A program made the position numbers and the translations under genes. A stretch of 64,000 bases of DNA from UBA5078 sp033721235 (lineage in GTDB: Bacteria; Pseudomonadota; Gammaproteobacteria; Pseudomonadales; Pseudohongiellaceae): NCBI GenBank assembly GCA_033721235.1, contig JAWWAY010000004.1, forward strand, positions 1-64,000, in the 5' to 3' direction. Within the stretch, counting starts at the first letter, position 1, and every line of letters begins with the position of its first letter. Positions 42,662-52,284 of the stretch are shown here, piece by piece. The notes beneath the pieces were generated by a model that made no database searches, was not told where the DNA came from, and was given only the letters and a program-made list of their open reading frames with translations.

Positions 42662-44512
42662 ATGTTGAACAAGTTTCCTCTTTGGAAAAACCTGCTGGTC
42701 GTCATAGTGATAGTGTTGGCAGCTTTATATTCCGCACCCAATCTGTATCCAGATGACCCTGCTGTGCAAGTCTCCCATGAAGATCAGGAGATGACAGAGT
42801 TCGAACTGGGAACAATAACCGACGCCCTGCGCGCCGAAGGCGTGGAGTACTTTGGTGAAGTACTCCAAGATCGTTCTGCACTAGTGCGCTTTAATAGCTT
42901 AGAAGATCAGTTACGCGGCAAGTCAATTATTGAGCGCACTCTAGGCAGTGGGTATTTCAGCGCGTTGAACCTGGCGCCAACGACACCAAGCTGGTTGCAG
43001 GCTATTGGTGCTGGCAAGATGAACCTTGGCCTTGATCTTCAAGGCGGGGTGCACTTCTTGATGGAAGTGGATATGGACGCCGCTTTAGAGCGTCGCATGG
43101 AAAACTCCATAAGCACTATTCGACAATTACTGCGTACTGAGCGTATTCGTTCGCGCTCTATCGAGCTGGAGGACAGCAATCTCATCGCCGTTACCTTCAG
43201 CAATGAAGAGGCACGCTCTGAGGCTCGCAGCCTTATTCGTGAAAACTTCGCAGATTTGCAGCCTTCCAATACGCAGCGCGGCTCTAACTTTGTTCTGGAG
43301 CTCAGCCTTCTGCCTGCCGACATTCTGCAAATGCAGCGCGACACTATTGCGGCCAACAAGACGACTATCTTAAACCGTGTGGATTCACTCGGCGTATCGG
43401 AGCCCGTTGTTCAGCAGCAAGGTGTTAATCGCATTGTGGTAGAGCTGCCGGGTGTTCAGGATACGGCTCAGGCCAAGCGAATCCTGCAGCGAATTGCGAC
43501 ATTGCAATTCCACCTGCAAGCCGAGCCGGGCATGCCCTCAAGCGCCTATACCACTTATGAGTATCAAGGGCAGCTTATCGATGTGAATAACGAGGTGATT
43601 CTTCAGGGTGACCGCATAAGCAGTGTGCGCTCTATGCTGGATCAAAATCAGCAGCCTTCAGTGGTCATTAATTTGGACGCTCAGGGCGGGGAGCAATTTA
43701 GCCGTGTGACGCGTGAGAACGTGAATAAGCTCATGGACATCGTGCTCAGCGAAATTAAAACGCGCTCAACCTTCGAAGAAGGTGAGAATGGCGAGGTAAT
43801 CGAACATCAGGAAACCTACGAAGAGAAGCGCCTTATTAGTCACGCGACAATTCGTCAGGCATTGGGGCGTGAATTCTCTATTACGGGCCTAACCACGCTA
43901 GAGGCAAACGAGCTGTCACTTCTGATCCGTTCCGGTGCCTTGGCCGCTCCAATGTATTTTGTGGAAGAGCGCACACTGGGACCAAGCTTGGGGGCGGAGA
44001 ATATCAAGCAGGGTAGCCAAGCGGTCTATCTCGGTTTTGGTTTGGTGTTGGTGTTCATGATTGCGTATTACCGCCTATTCGGTTTGGCGGCCAATGTGGC
44101 ATTGGCAGTAAATCTATTATTACTAGTGGCGGTTATGTCTATTATTTCTGCCACTCTTACCCTGCCGGGAATTTTCGGTATCGTCTTGATTGTTGGTATG
44201 GCGGTGGACGCCAATGTGCTCATCTTTACCCGTGTACGGGAAGAGTTGGCAAGCGGTCTATCGCCTCAGGGCGCCATAAGTGCAGGCTTTGATCGCGCAT
44301 TCAGCACCATTATGGATGCCAATATCACAACCCTATTAGTTGGTATCGTTCTATTCTCTATTGGAACGGGGCCAGTGAAAGGCTTTGCTGTCACGCTGAT
44401 GATAGGCATTTTGACGTCGATGTTTACAGCCATCATTGTCACCAGAGCGGTGGTCAATTGGATGTACGGCGGTAAGCAGGTCACCAAGCTATCTATTGGG
44501 CCTTACGTCTAA
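42662..44512 (+). CDS. secD: Protein translocase subunit SecD
   Basis: 616 residues from ATG 42662 (MLNKFPLWKNLLVV), the standard SecD beginning. The frame stays open further upstream into yajC, but that part is not SecD-like. An N-terminal helix is followed by a large periplasmic region with MNLGLDLQGGVHFLMEVD and five C-terminal helices with AVDANVLIFTRVREEL. With SecF it uses the proton gradient to pull exported proteins through SecYEG. It lies 55 bases before secF. Confidence 0.95.
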   Translation: MLNKFPLWKNLLVVIVIVLAALYSAPNLYPDDPAVQVSHEDQEMTEFELGTITDALRAEGVEYFGEVLQDRSALVRFNSLEDQLRGKSIIERTLGSGYFSALNLAPTTPSWLQAIGAGKMNLGLDLQGGVHFLMEVDMDAALERRMENSISTIRQLLRTERIRSRSIELEDSNLIAVTFSNEEARSEARSLIRENFADLQPSNTQRGSNFVLELSLLPADILQMQRDTIAANKTTILNRVDSLGVSEPVVQQQGVNRIVVELPGVQDTAQAKRILQRIATLQFHLQAEPGMPSSAYTTYEYQGQLIDVNNEVILQGDRISSVRSMLDQNQQPSVVINLDAQGGEQFSRVTRENVNKLMDIVLSEIKTRSTFEEGENGEVIEHQETYEEKRLISHATIRQALGREFSITGLTTLEANELSLLIRSGALAAPMYFVEERTLGPSLGAENIKQGSQAVYLGFGLVLVFMIAYYRLFGLAANVALAVNLLLLVAVMSIISATLTLPGIFGIVLIVGMAVDANVLIFTRVREELASGLSPQGAISAGFDRAFSTIMDANITTLLVGIVLFSIGTGPVKGFAVTLMIGILTSMFTAIIVTRAVVNWMYGGKQVTKLSIGPYV

Positions 44513-44567
44513 GTGTTAAGGGAATATATAGAAATGAAAAAATTAGATTTAGTGGGCGGAGAGTAGT

Positions 44568-45518
44568 ATGTCGTTGGGGCTTAAAGAATTCGATTTCATG
44601 AGCAAGGCTCGCCTGTTTGGCATACTGTCCATATTGACGCTAGTCATCTCTGTGGGCTCACTGTTCGTTCGCTCTCTAGAGCTTGGCTTGGACTTTACCA
44701 GTGGCTCATTGGTAGAGGTAGCCTATAGTCAACCCGTGTTAGTGGCAGACGTTTCCGATGCCCTAGTTGCTGCCGGTTACACGGATGCACAAGTGGTGGC
44801 ATTTGGTTCTGACCAAGACGTCTTGATTCGCCTTCCCGTGGACGACAGTCTTAGCGAAGAAGAAATGGCGAACCAGTTGGTTAATTTGGGTGACAATATT
44901 ATTGCCGCCTTGGCAGTGGCCACAGATGCCGAGATAGAATTAAGCCGTTTGGAATTTGTGGGCCCACGGGTGGGCGAGGAGCTGGCCGAGAGCGGTGGTA
45001 TGGGCTTACTGGTCGCCTTGGGCATTGTCATGATTTACGTGGCCATACGGTTCCAGTCCAAGTTCGCAATAGCGGCGGTGGCGGCCTTGTTCCACGACGT
45101 GTTGTTTACTCTTGGTATCTTTTCACTCTTCCAGATTCAGTTCGATTTAACCGTGCTGGCGGCAGTGTTGGCTATTATCGGCTATTCGATTAATGACACG
45201 ATTGTGGTGTTTGACCGAATTCGAGAAAACTTCCGCACGATGCGCAAGGGTACCCCCTATGAGCTCATCAATCTCTCGCTCAATCAAACTCTGAGCCGTA
45301 CAGTCATTACAGCCTTTACCACATTGCTAGTGGTCATCGCCATGCTGATTATGGGAGGAGAGTCTATCGAAGGCTTCGCCATCGCGCTCACAATTGGTAT
45401 TGTGGTTGGTACTTACTCTTCTGTTTATATCGCTTCTAGCTTATTGCTAAGGCTTAATGTGAGCAAAGAAGACTTGATGGTGCCAGAGAAAGAAGGCGCC
45501 GTGGACGATATGCCATAG
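44568..45518 (+). CDS. secF: Protein translocase subunit SecF
   Basis: This 316-residue protein has six membrane helices and a periplasmic domain after the first. LGLDFTSGSLVEVAY and the conserved NDTIVVFDRIRENFR near the fourth helix are family hallmarks. It completes SecDF. A weak hairpin with T-rich tail follows (45563-45578), before the convergent panP gene. Confidence 0.96.
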   Translation: MSLGLKEFDFMSKARLFGILSILTLVISVGSLFVRSLELGLDFTSGSLVEVAYSQPVLVADVSDALVAAGYTDAQVVAFGSDQDVLIRLPVDDSLSEEEMANQLVNLGDNIIAALAVATDAEIELSRLEFVGPRVGEELAESGGMGLLVALGIVMIYVAIRFQSKFAIAAVAALFHDVLFTLGIFSLFQIQFDLTVLAAVLAIIGYSINDTIVVFDRIRENFRTMRKGTPYELINLSLNQTLSRTVITAFTTLLVVIAMLIMGGESIEGFAIALTIGIVVGTYSSVYIASSLLLRLNVSKEDLMVPEKEGAVDDMP

Positions 45519-45562
45519 GCATTATAGGTGGGGTGGTATTGCCGTTGAGCGCTACCACTTCT

Positions 45563-45578
45563 GCCCCCAAGGGCTTTG
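45563..45578 (+). terminator. Weak hairpin after secF
   Basis: GCCC-CCAA-GGGC followed by TTTGCTTT lies 45 bases after the secF stop. The stem is only four pairs, so efficiency is doubtful. It ends three bases before the convergent panP gene. Confidence 0.4.
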
Positions 45579-45580
45579 CT

Positions 45581-47227
45581 TTAAGAACAGCTATCAGCTA
45601 AAGCCTTTAGCTCATCGATGTGCTGTTGAACTGCAGGCATTTGCACGATCTCTCGCTGCTCCTCCAACATTCCCTCTAAGATTTCCATCGTGGTGAGCGG
45701 GTTCGCTAACACTACTCGAAAGACAATAATATTGTCGCGCTCATAGCGCTGAGGATTCAGTTGGGTGCGGGATACGAAGGAGCGGCCCAAACCGCGCTGA
45801 ACTTTCTGTATGCGCCGCGTAATGGCGTTGAGGATAGTATTGATCTGCACGCGTAAGTTTTCATCAGCGCCCTCTAGCAGCGGCCTAATGAAGGCGGGAA
45901 GATAGCGGTAGGTCAAGATATTGAGCTCTGGCTCGGTAATCAGCTCGAAGTCGTCCGTTTTCTTGATATGAGTGGCAAAACGTTTTGCCTTACCAATACC
46001 CTGATCGATCAATAATTCGTAGCCGTTGCGGGCAATGATGTGAAGGCCAGCGTGCACCAGGACTGCCATGCCGGGCCTGGAGCCCTCCACGCTATGGCTA
46101 CCTAAGTCTTTAGACCCCTTACGGATAATATACTGCGCGTGGTGCTCTACGCTGGAAAGGGTTTCTGGGTTCTTAAACACGCAGATGCCTGCTCCCATAG
46201 GCACATATAATTGTTTATGGGCATCTAGGGTGACGGAGTCGGCCTTCTCAATGCCCTTAAGCAGGGGGCGGTATTTGTGGGAGAACAGAGTCGGGCCTCC
46301 CCAGGCAGAGTCCACATGGAAGTGAATGCCACGCGCTTGGGCTATTTCTGCCATTTTATCTAATGGGTCTACACTGCCCGTCTCGGACGAGCCGGCGATA
46401 CCTACGATTGCCATTACCTTAATGCCTTGGCTTTGGAGTTCGTCACAGCGCTGCTCTAGTATGTCGAGCCTGATCTTATTATTGTCATCGGTTTCAATGG
46501 GCACAAGATTTTTGCGGCCGATGCCCAATATGTCTGCGGCTTTGCCCAGAGAGTAGTGACCGCGCTCGGAAACCAGAATGGCCAAGCCTTTATAGCCAAA
46601 GTGTTGTAGCCCCGCCGCGAGGCCTTCGTGGGCTAGCCCTGCGAAGTCTTCGCTAGGCTTGAAGATATTATTGCGCGCCGCCCACAGTGCTGTGAGGTTG
46701 GCGATGGTGCCCCCGGAACAGAAGCTACCAATGGCGTGGGAGCGATCGTGCATCCAGTTTTGGTAAAAGCCTTCGTCTCGGCTATAGATTAAGTTGTGGA
46801 TCATCCCAATAACCTGACGCTCCAGCGGCGTAAAGGCCTTGGAGGTTTCGACCTTCACCAGGTTTTGATTAAGGGCTGTCATGATGCGCGAAAGTGGCAG
46901 CATGAAATAGGGTAGCGCAGAGGCCATATGTCCAACAAAACTTGGCGATGAGATGTGGACCGACTGGGCAACCAGTTTATCTAATAGAAATTCAATTTGA
47001 TCGGATACGAATGTGGGGTCTTCTGGAATAAACGGATTGGAGAAGTCTTGCTCGATTTGAACGAGATCTCGCTCGGAAGCAACGATATGCTCTTGCAGAA
47101 ATCCTGCAAGATTTTGAGAGATCGACTGGTCAATCTTTCCGAGTGTGGAATCTGGGGCTTCTGGAACAGTAAAGATTCTGTAGAGGCTTTCCAGACTGGC
47201 ATTTGCCAGCTTCTTCTGTGTAGTCAT
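45581..47227 (-). CDS. panP: PLP-dependent aspartate 1-decarboxylase (PanP type)
   Basis: This 548-residue group-II decarboxylase has the cofactor lysine Lys338 in SVTLDAHKQLYVPMGAG, the ring-pairing Asp306 in FHVDSAWGG, and IGSFCSGGTIANLTALWAA at the phosphate site. PanP is the PLP-dependent alternative to pyruvoyl PanD found in Vibrio and related groups, making beta-alanine for pantothenate and CoA. Length and the N-terminal region match that group better than glutamate or tyrosine decarboxylases, though substrate cannot be proven from motifs. No panD is in the window. Confidence 0.85.
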   Translation of the reverse strand: MTTQKKLANASLESLYRIFTVPEAPDSTLGKIDQSISQNLAGFLQEHIVASERDLVQIEQDFSNPFIPEDPTFVSDQIEFLLDKLVAQSVHISSPSFVGHMASALPYFMLPLSRIMTALNQNLVKVETSKAFTPLERQVIGMIHNLIYSRDEGFYQNWMHDRSHAIGSFCSGGTIANLTALWAARNNIFKPSEDFAGLAHEGLAAGLQHFGYKGLAILVSERGHYSLGKAADILGIGRKNLVPIETDDNNKIRLDILEQRCDELQSQGIKVMAIVGIAGSSETGSVDPLDKMAEIAQARGIHFHVDSAWGGPTLFSHKYRPLLKGIEKADSVTLDAHKQLYVPMGAGICVFKNPETLSSVEHHAQYIIRKGSKDLGSHSVEGSRPGMAVLVHAGLHIIARNGYELLIDQGIGKAKRFATHIKKTDDFELITEPELNILTYRYLPAFIRPLLEGADENLRVQINTILNAITRRIQKVQRGLGRSFVSRTQLNPQRYERDNIIVFRVVLANPLTTMEILEGMLEEQREIVQMPAVQQHIDELKALADSCS

Positions 47228-47531
47228 TCGATGGCCAAGGTTCTAATAGATACTCATCGCAGTGTAAAGAAATAAGACAGTATTAAGACAAGGGGACGAA
47301 GTATAGAGCAAATGCTAGATAAGGGAAATTAGTCAGAGAGCTTCCTTGGTCAGCTTTTTGCAATACATAGCTTTAAATAAGGAAAAACCTTGGAAATGAC
47401 CCAAAACCGGCAAAAAATTGACGTGCGCAGCGCTTTGAAATTAACAGGCGCTCAATTAGTATAACGGTGCTGTTGAGAACAATAATTGCCAGATACCAAA
47501 AATCCTATTCAAAAGTCTGATGAGCTAATCG
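47228..47531. other. 304-bp intergenic region between panP and mltD
   Basis: This is the divergent control region of panP (leftward) and mltD (rightward). Apart from a possible mltD promoter (47418-47465) and AT-rich stretches, I see no RNA gene, repeat or conserved element. Confidence 0.6.
47418..47465 (+). promoter_or_regulatory. Possible mltD promoter
   Basis: Two readings are possible. TTGACG (47418-47423), 17 bases, TTAACA has a good -35 but poor -10. TTGAAA (47435-47440), 19 bases, TATAAC (47460-47465) has a better -10 but a long spacer. Either would start mltD transcription about 60-80 bases upstream of its ATG. Confidence 0.35.
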
Positions 47532-49787
47532 ATGCTGAGAGAATTACTATCAAAAATATGCGCTGGAGCCGCATTGAGCCTATTGTTTTGGGCTAGTGCC
47601 GTGTCTGCCCAGCACTCATCAGAGGCCCTTCCTAGGCCGCCAGAGCTAGAGCCTGCCATTCAGTTTTGGAAGCGCGTATACACCGAAGTCGATACCGATA
47701 ACGGCTTTTTGCATGATTCTAATAATCTTGCCATTGTTTACCAGGTTGTGGACTACGATCGCCCAGAGATCGAGCGTCAGCGTGATCAGGTAAAAAGCGA
47801 TCTGCGAGTACTGGCCAGTGGCAAGCGTCAAGGGTTAAGCAATTCTCAACAACGCATTCTCGACCTGTGGCCAGCCGGCACTACTAACGAGCAGTTTCGT
47901 AGTGCAGCCAATAATGTGCGTTTTCAGCTAGGTCAACGTGATCGATTTGTTGCAGGCCTTATTCGTTCCGGTGCCTACCGTGGGCATATTGAGGAAGTGG
48001 TGAGAGCGAAAAACCTGCCAATTGAGCTGAGCGCGCTGCCCCATGTAGAGTCCTCCTTCCATCCTGGTGCCTACTCCAGCGTGGCCGCTGCGGGCATGTG
48101 GCAGTTCATGCGTGCCACTGGTCAGCGCTTTATGCGTATCGATCATATCGTTGATGAGCGTATGGACCCCTATACGGCGACATATGCCGCCATGAGCCTA
48201 CTGGAGTACAACTATCAGGTGCTCGGTACTTGGCCTCTTGCCTTAACGGCATACAATCACGGCGCCGGAGGTATTGCGCGAGCCGTTCGAGAAACCGGTA
48301 GTAATAAGATCGAGGATATCATTCTCAACTATAAAGGCCGCCGTTTCGGCTTTGCATCGCGTAACTTCTATCCCCAGTTTCTGGCAGTGCTAGATGTGGA
48401 GCGGCAGGCGCAGACATTGTTTGGTGCCTTGCAGCTAGATCCTAGCCCCGAGTATGTTGAGTTTGAAATGGACGCCTTTGTGGAGGCCGAGACGCTCGCC
48501 AGGGCACTTGGCGTTACGGTAGATCACTTGCAGTTCGACAACCCTGCCTTAAGGCCTGTGGTGTGGGAAGGCGGTAAGCGTATCCCCAAAGGCTTTGTGG
48601 TGAAGGTGCAAAAAGACTCGCTCACGGACTCCATCGATAATTTAATGGCCCAAATTCCAAGCAGTGAGAAATATCGGATTCAAACGCCAGACGTGGCCTA
48701 TGTGGTTCAGCGCGGCGATAGCCTATCGGCCATTGCCACACGCTTTAAAACCTCGGTCGCTCAGTTGGCCTCTCTCAATCAGCTTCGAGATCGTCACCGC
48801 ATACAGATAGGTCAGCGCTTACTTCTGCCTCAAGACACTGAGACGACTACGGGCATGACCTCTGCAGAGATAGCGGCTAATGGTCCTGCCTCCACGGCTA
48901 CCCCCATCACCATTAACACGGACGGCACCTATACGGTTCGTAATGGCGACTCCATCTATCTCATTGCGAGGCGTCTGGGTGTGGAAGAATCACAGCTATT
49001 GGCGGCTAATCAAATTGATAGACCTGATCGTATCTTTCCCGGTCAACAGTTGCGCGTACCCAGTGAGAAGCTCAAACCCAGTGAGCCAAGTGCCGAGATT
49101 GAACAGGCCATTGCCGAGGTCGTCGACGAGGTGACGGAGCAAGCAATGCCAGAGTCTGCAGAGGTGGCCGAGGCCATAGTTTCTGAAGAGGAGGCGCCAG
49201 AAGACGAACCGCTCTTTATTGAAGAGAGTGAGCAGGAGATTCTGGAGAACCCTATTGAGTTAGCGGAGTCTGCCGAGGCTGTAGACCCTGCGCAGAATGT
49301 TGAACAGAGCAATGAGCAGGCGGTAGTCGATTTAGAGGCAGATCCTGCAGATTACAGCGTCGCTCAAGACAGCACTATTGAGATTCAAGCGATGGAGACT
49401 CTAGGGCACTATGCCGAATGGCTAGGCATCAGAGCCTCAGACCTAAGGCGTTTAAATGGTAAGAGCTATGGCCAGGCAGTGCTCATTGGCGATCGCTTGA
49501 AGCTCGACTTTAGCCAGGTGAGTGTTGCTGAGTTCGAGCTTAAGCGGCGTGAGTATCATGTTGGGGTGCAGCAGGAGTTCTTTAGAAACTATCGAATCCT
49601 CAGCGTGGACGAATACAAGGTAGCGGCCAATGACAATATTGCTGCCATGGCGCGTCGTCAGTATTCCGTTCCAATGTGGTTGCTCAGACAATACAATCCA
49701 GAGCTAGACTTCAGCCGCATTCAGATTGGGCAGATTATTGTGTTTCCAGTGTTGGAAGCTGTGGAGAACGAGCAAGGTTCCAGCTAG
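47532..49787 (+). CDS. mltD: Membrane-bound lytic murein transglycosylase D with LysM domains
   Basis: This 751-residue protein has a signal peptide to about residue 26 (LSLLFWASAVSAQ). The lytic transglycosylase domain has catalytic Glu173 in ALPHVESSFHPGAYS, followed by AAGMWQFMRATGQRF and ALTAYNHGAGGI. LysM repeats follow at about 393-438 (YVVQRGDSLSAIATRF) and 462-507 (YTVRNGDSIYLIARRL), then an acidic Glu/Ala-rich linker (about 515-610). Two more divergent LysM-like units (about 625-665 and 695-740) end the protein. It cleaves peptidoglycan to 1,6-anhydromuropeptides. There is no lipobox Cys, unlike E. coli MltD. It is convergent with an MltB-family gene. Confidence 0.93.
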   Translation: MLRELLSKICAGAALSLLFWASAVSAQHSSEALPRPPELEPAIQFWKRVYTEVDTDNGFLHDSNNLAIVYQVVDYDRPEIERQRDQVKSDLRVLASGKRQGLSNSQQRILDLWPAGTTNEQFRSAANNVRFQLGQRDRFVAGLIRSGAYRGHIEEVVRAKNLPIELSALPHVESSFHPGAYSSVAAAGMWQFMRATGQRFMRIDHIVDERMDPYTATYAAMSLLEYNYQVLGTWPLALTAYNHGAGGIARAVRETGSNKIEDIILNYKGRRFGFASRNFYPQFLAVLDVERQAQTLFGALQLDPSPEYVEFEMDAFVEAETLARALGVTVDHLQFDNPALRPVVWEGGKRIPKGFVVKVQKDSLTDSIDNLMAQIPSSEKYRIQTPDVAYVVQRGDSLSAIATRFKTSVAQLASLNQLRDRHRIQIGQRLLLPQDTETTTGMTSAEIAANGPASTATPITINTDGTYTVRNGDSIYLIARRLGVEESQLLAANQIDRPDRIFPGQQLRVPSEKLKPSEPSAEIEQAIAEVVDEVTEQAMPESAEVAEAIVSEEEAPEDEPLFIEESEQEILENPIELAESAEAVDPAQNVEQSNEQAVVDLEADPADYSVAQDSTIEIQAMETLGHYAEWLGIRASDLRRLNGKSYGQAVLIGDRLKLDFSQVSVAEFELKRREYHVGVQQEFFRNYRILSVDEYKVAANDNIAAMARRQYSVPMWLLRQYNPELDFSRIQIGQIIVFPVLEAVENEQGSS

Positions 49788-49800
49788 GTCCCTTGCTCGT
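49768..49800. terminator. Perfect 10-bp inverted repeat between convergent transglycosylase genes
   Basis: ACGAGCAAGG (49768-49777) and CCTTGCTCGT (49791-49800) flank a 13-nt loop that contains the mltD stop codon. No long T-run follows on either strand. It may act as a bidirectional terminator or a 3'-end stabilising hairpin for both genes. Confidence 0.6.
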
Positions 49801-49814
49801 CTCGCTAGAGAGGC

Positions 49815-50906
49815 TTACTTTTCTATCTCGGCAATCGCGTCCGAGAGTAGGCTAACGCCAAGGGCATACTTAAATGAGGGGTTGTAGCGCAATAAAGAGC
49901 AGAAGTTGCGGTAGACCAAATACCCCTGATCATCCCCCTCATCCCCTATAATCAATGCTGCCGGTAGGGGGCGCGTTGGTAAATCACTCCCATCTGCGCG
50001 CCTGACGCCCAGTTCCTGCCATTCATCGAGACGGCGCCAAACCCCCATACTAGTATAGGCGCGACAAGTGGCGTCCGGCGCCATGCCGACGTTCTGTGGA
50101 GCCGGTAGTGATTGCTCGCCACCAGGCGGAAGGCTGACGATTCGGCCCCAAGTTTGGTCATCTTTCCAGTTGGTAGCCTTAAGATAATTGGCAACTGAAC
50201 CAATCACATCTGGCCCCATTGTCCATAAATCGCGCTTACCGTCGCCGTCTTGGTCTACCGCCCGACGAAGATAGCTATCGGGCATAAACTGGGGAGCCCC
50301 TAGAGCACCAGCCCAAGAGCTTTTCATCATATCGACAGTGGCGAAGCCTTTATCCACGATCTCGAAGGCGGCGAAAAGCTGGTTTCTAAATTGGTCCCCA
50401 CGACGGCTGTCATAGGCTAGGGTAGCTAATACATTAAACATAGGCTCTGTGATGGGGTAGGTGCCGTAGTTGCTCTCCATTCCCAAAATAGCTGCCACAA
50501 AACGCCCTTGCACTCCGTACTCTTTCGCGATGCTGTTAATCATATCGCCTTGCTCGGCAAGCAAGTCTTTACCTAAGTTGATGCGAGTTGGGCTTACGCG
50601 ACGCAAATAATTCTCGTAGGTATCCACAAACTCCGCTTGGCTGCGATCGGCTTGAATGACGCGGCGCTGGGGTTCGATAGTGGGGATGATTTCGTCGAGT
50701 GTGTTGGCACTTATGCCGCGCTCGATGGCATCGGCGCGAAACTGTTGTAACCACTGGGCAAACGCTGCTTTGTCCTCAGTGTCGCTCTGTTGAGCCTCTT
50801 GCGCATTGATACTTGCGCTTAGGCCTAGGCAGCCTGCAAGGCCAACGGCAATGATAGCGCGATTGAGTTTTTTTAAGCGCAAAGTGCATTGCGTCAGTGT
50901 TGTCAT
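49815..50906 (-). CDS. Lytic murein transglycosylase, MltB/SltB family
   Basis: This 363-residue protein has a signal peptide (IIAVGLAGCLGLSASINAQ). The catalytic domain has Glu144 in AAILGMESNYGTYP, followed by LATLAYDSRRGDQFR, SWAGALGAPQFMPDSYL and DLWTMGPDVIGSVANYL. The C-terminal peptidoglycan-binding domain of some relatives is absent. It is likely periplasmic; the Cys in the signal region (LAGCLG) could be read as a weak lipobox. It cuts glycan strands as MltD does. Confidence 0.92.
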   Translation of the reverse strand: MTTLTQCTLRLKKLNRAIIAVGLAGCLGLSASINAQEAQQSDTEDKAAFAQWLQQFRADAIERGISANTLDEIIPTIEPQRRVIQADRSQAEFVDTYENYLRRVSPTRINLGKDLLAEQGDMINSIAKEYGVQGRFVAAILGMESNYGTYPITEPMFNVLATLAYDSRRGDQFRNQLFAAFEIVDKGFATVDMMKSSWAGALGAPQFMPDSYLRRAVDQDGDGKRDLWTMGPDVIGSVANYLKATNWKDDQTWGRIVSLPPGGEQSLPAPQNVGMAPDATCRAYTSMGVWRRLDEWQELGVRRADGSDLPTRPLPAALIIGDEGDDQGYLVYRNFCSLLRYNPSFKYALGVSLLSDAIAEIEK

Positions 50907-51066
50907 TATGTCTGGCCTCTAAACCTCGTGTGAGTCGTTAGTCCATTGTTTGGTCTCGCTTTGGCTTTGCTTGTGGCATCAACGCTTGAGCGAGAGTAAA
51001 GAATAAACTTTATCGTTGAAAAAGTCTGTGCTTCAAGACAAATTTTAGCGCCGGGCTTTTCCGCTG

Positions 51067-52194
51067 TTACTGTCGTGTTACACGGGAGAATAAACCTCGA
51101 TAGGCGTCAGCCAAATGTGCAGGCGAAAATTGACTCACTTCTACCCGCGGAAGCGTCTTGCCCTGGGTTTTCATTGTCGCCCAGTGATCGATCTTGTCTG
51201 CGGCCTGGCGGGCAGTGTCGCTCAGGGCCTTGCTCACGGGGTAGAGGTGCTCGGCAGGCAGGTACTCGGGGTAGGCCATGCAGTCGGGCGCTAGTGGGGT
51301 GCAGCCAAGGGCGGTGGCTTCCAGAAGGGCGAGCCCCTGAAAGTCATGGCTGGCCGTACTCAATGCGATGTCGGCACTAGCGACGATGGCCTCGTAGGCG
51401 CTGCGTTCTTGCACATAACCCCAATGTCCTGGAGTGATACTGTGTGCCTCATAGTAGCCCTTTAGCAAAGGCAGCATTGTCTCGAAGGGCCCGGGAGTTT
51501 GCCGAAACTGCTGGCCAAGAACATGGAGGCGAAATCGAGTGTGTCTCTCGATGAGAACCGTGACGAGCGCTAATAGCAAGCCTGGGCCTTTGTCGAACTC
51601 CCAGCGGTGATTCCATACGATGTTAAGGGTCTTCTCCTCACCTTTGTAGGGGCGCGGTGTCGAGAATAATTCTTGCGCTAAGGGCACCGGAATAACGCTC
51701 GCTTTTTCCAATCGATGGTTTAGCCCCTGGGGAACGTGATCGGGGAGCTTCTTCAGCAATGCCCTAGCGCCGCGCAGAAAACTGGCTCTGTTAAATTCAC
51801 TGTTGAAGACGATTTCATCGGCACACAAAGCGGTGTAGATGCTCAGTATCTGAGGTTCTACACTGACTGCGCCTTCTGTCTGTGGGTTGACGGGGTAGGC
51901 AAATTGATTCTCGTGAAAGTACACGATGTTTGGAATCTGGGCCAATTGAGGGGCAAAGCCGCGCAGCGCCGACAGGTCGGTCATAGAAGTGCACAGAAGG
52001 AAGTCGTAGTTGTCAGCTAATATGTCCCGGTGGTTAAATGCCCAAGTTAAACTGTTACCGCGTACGCGCCATGCAAAATAACGAGCCGGCAATACGAGCT
52101 CTTGCCATTGAATATGCGGGCACAGCGCTTTGATATGCTCACGCCATAAGTGGTGGCTGCGAGCATCGTATGCAGATAAAAGAAGCGCTTTCAT
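51067..52194 (-). CDS. Glycosyltransferase of the DUF3524 / tRNA-queuosine mannosyltransferase-like family
   Basis: This 375-residue GT-B protein has the DUF3524 N-terminus (LLLSAYDARSHHLWREH; LCTSMTDLSALRGFAP; VYFHENQFAYPVN) and a C-terminal GT4-type donor half (NIVWNHRWEFDKGP; ADIALSTASHDFQGLALLEA). The animal relative GTDC1 (QTMAN) adds mannose to queuosine of tRNA-Asp. Whether bacterial members do the same is not established to my knowledge. It is cytoplasmic and stands alone, divergent from the Nudix gene. The presence of tgt in the same window is consistent with, but does not prove, a queuosine link. Confidence 0.85.
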   Translation of the reverse strand: MKALLLSAYDARSHHLWREHIKALCPHIQWQELVLPARYFAWRVRGNSLTWAFNHRDILADNYDFLLCTSMTDLSALRGFAPQLAQIPNIVYFHENQFAYPVNPQTEGAVSVEPQILSIYTALCADEIVFNSEFNRASFLRGARALLKKLPDHVPQGLNHRLEKASVIPVPLAQELFSTPRPYKGEEKTLNIVWNHRWEFDKGPGLLLALVTVLIERHTRFRLHVLGQQFRQTPGPFETMLPLLKGYYEAHSITPGHWGYVQERSAYEAIVASADIALSTASHDFQGLALLEATALGCTPLAPDCMAYPEYLPAEHLYPVSKALSDTARQAADKIDHWATMKTQGKTLPRVEVSQFSPAHLADAYRGLFSRVTRQ

Positions 52195-52284
52195 CGATTC
52201 ATCGTTCTTGGGTAAGGGGAAGCGGCAATCTAACGGGCCAAGGGTGTGACGTCAATGCTCGGGCAACGCGATAGTGGGGGGAGT

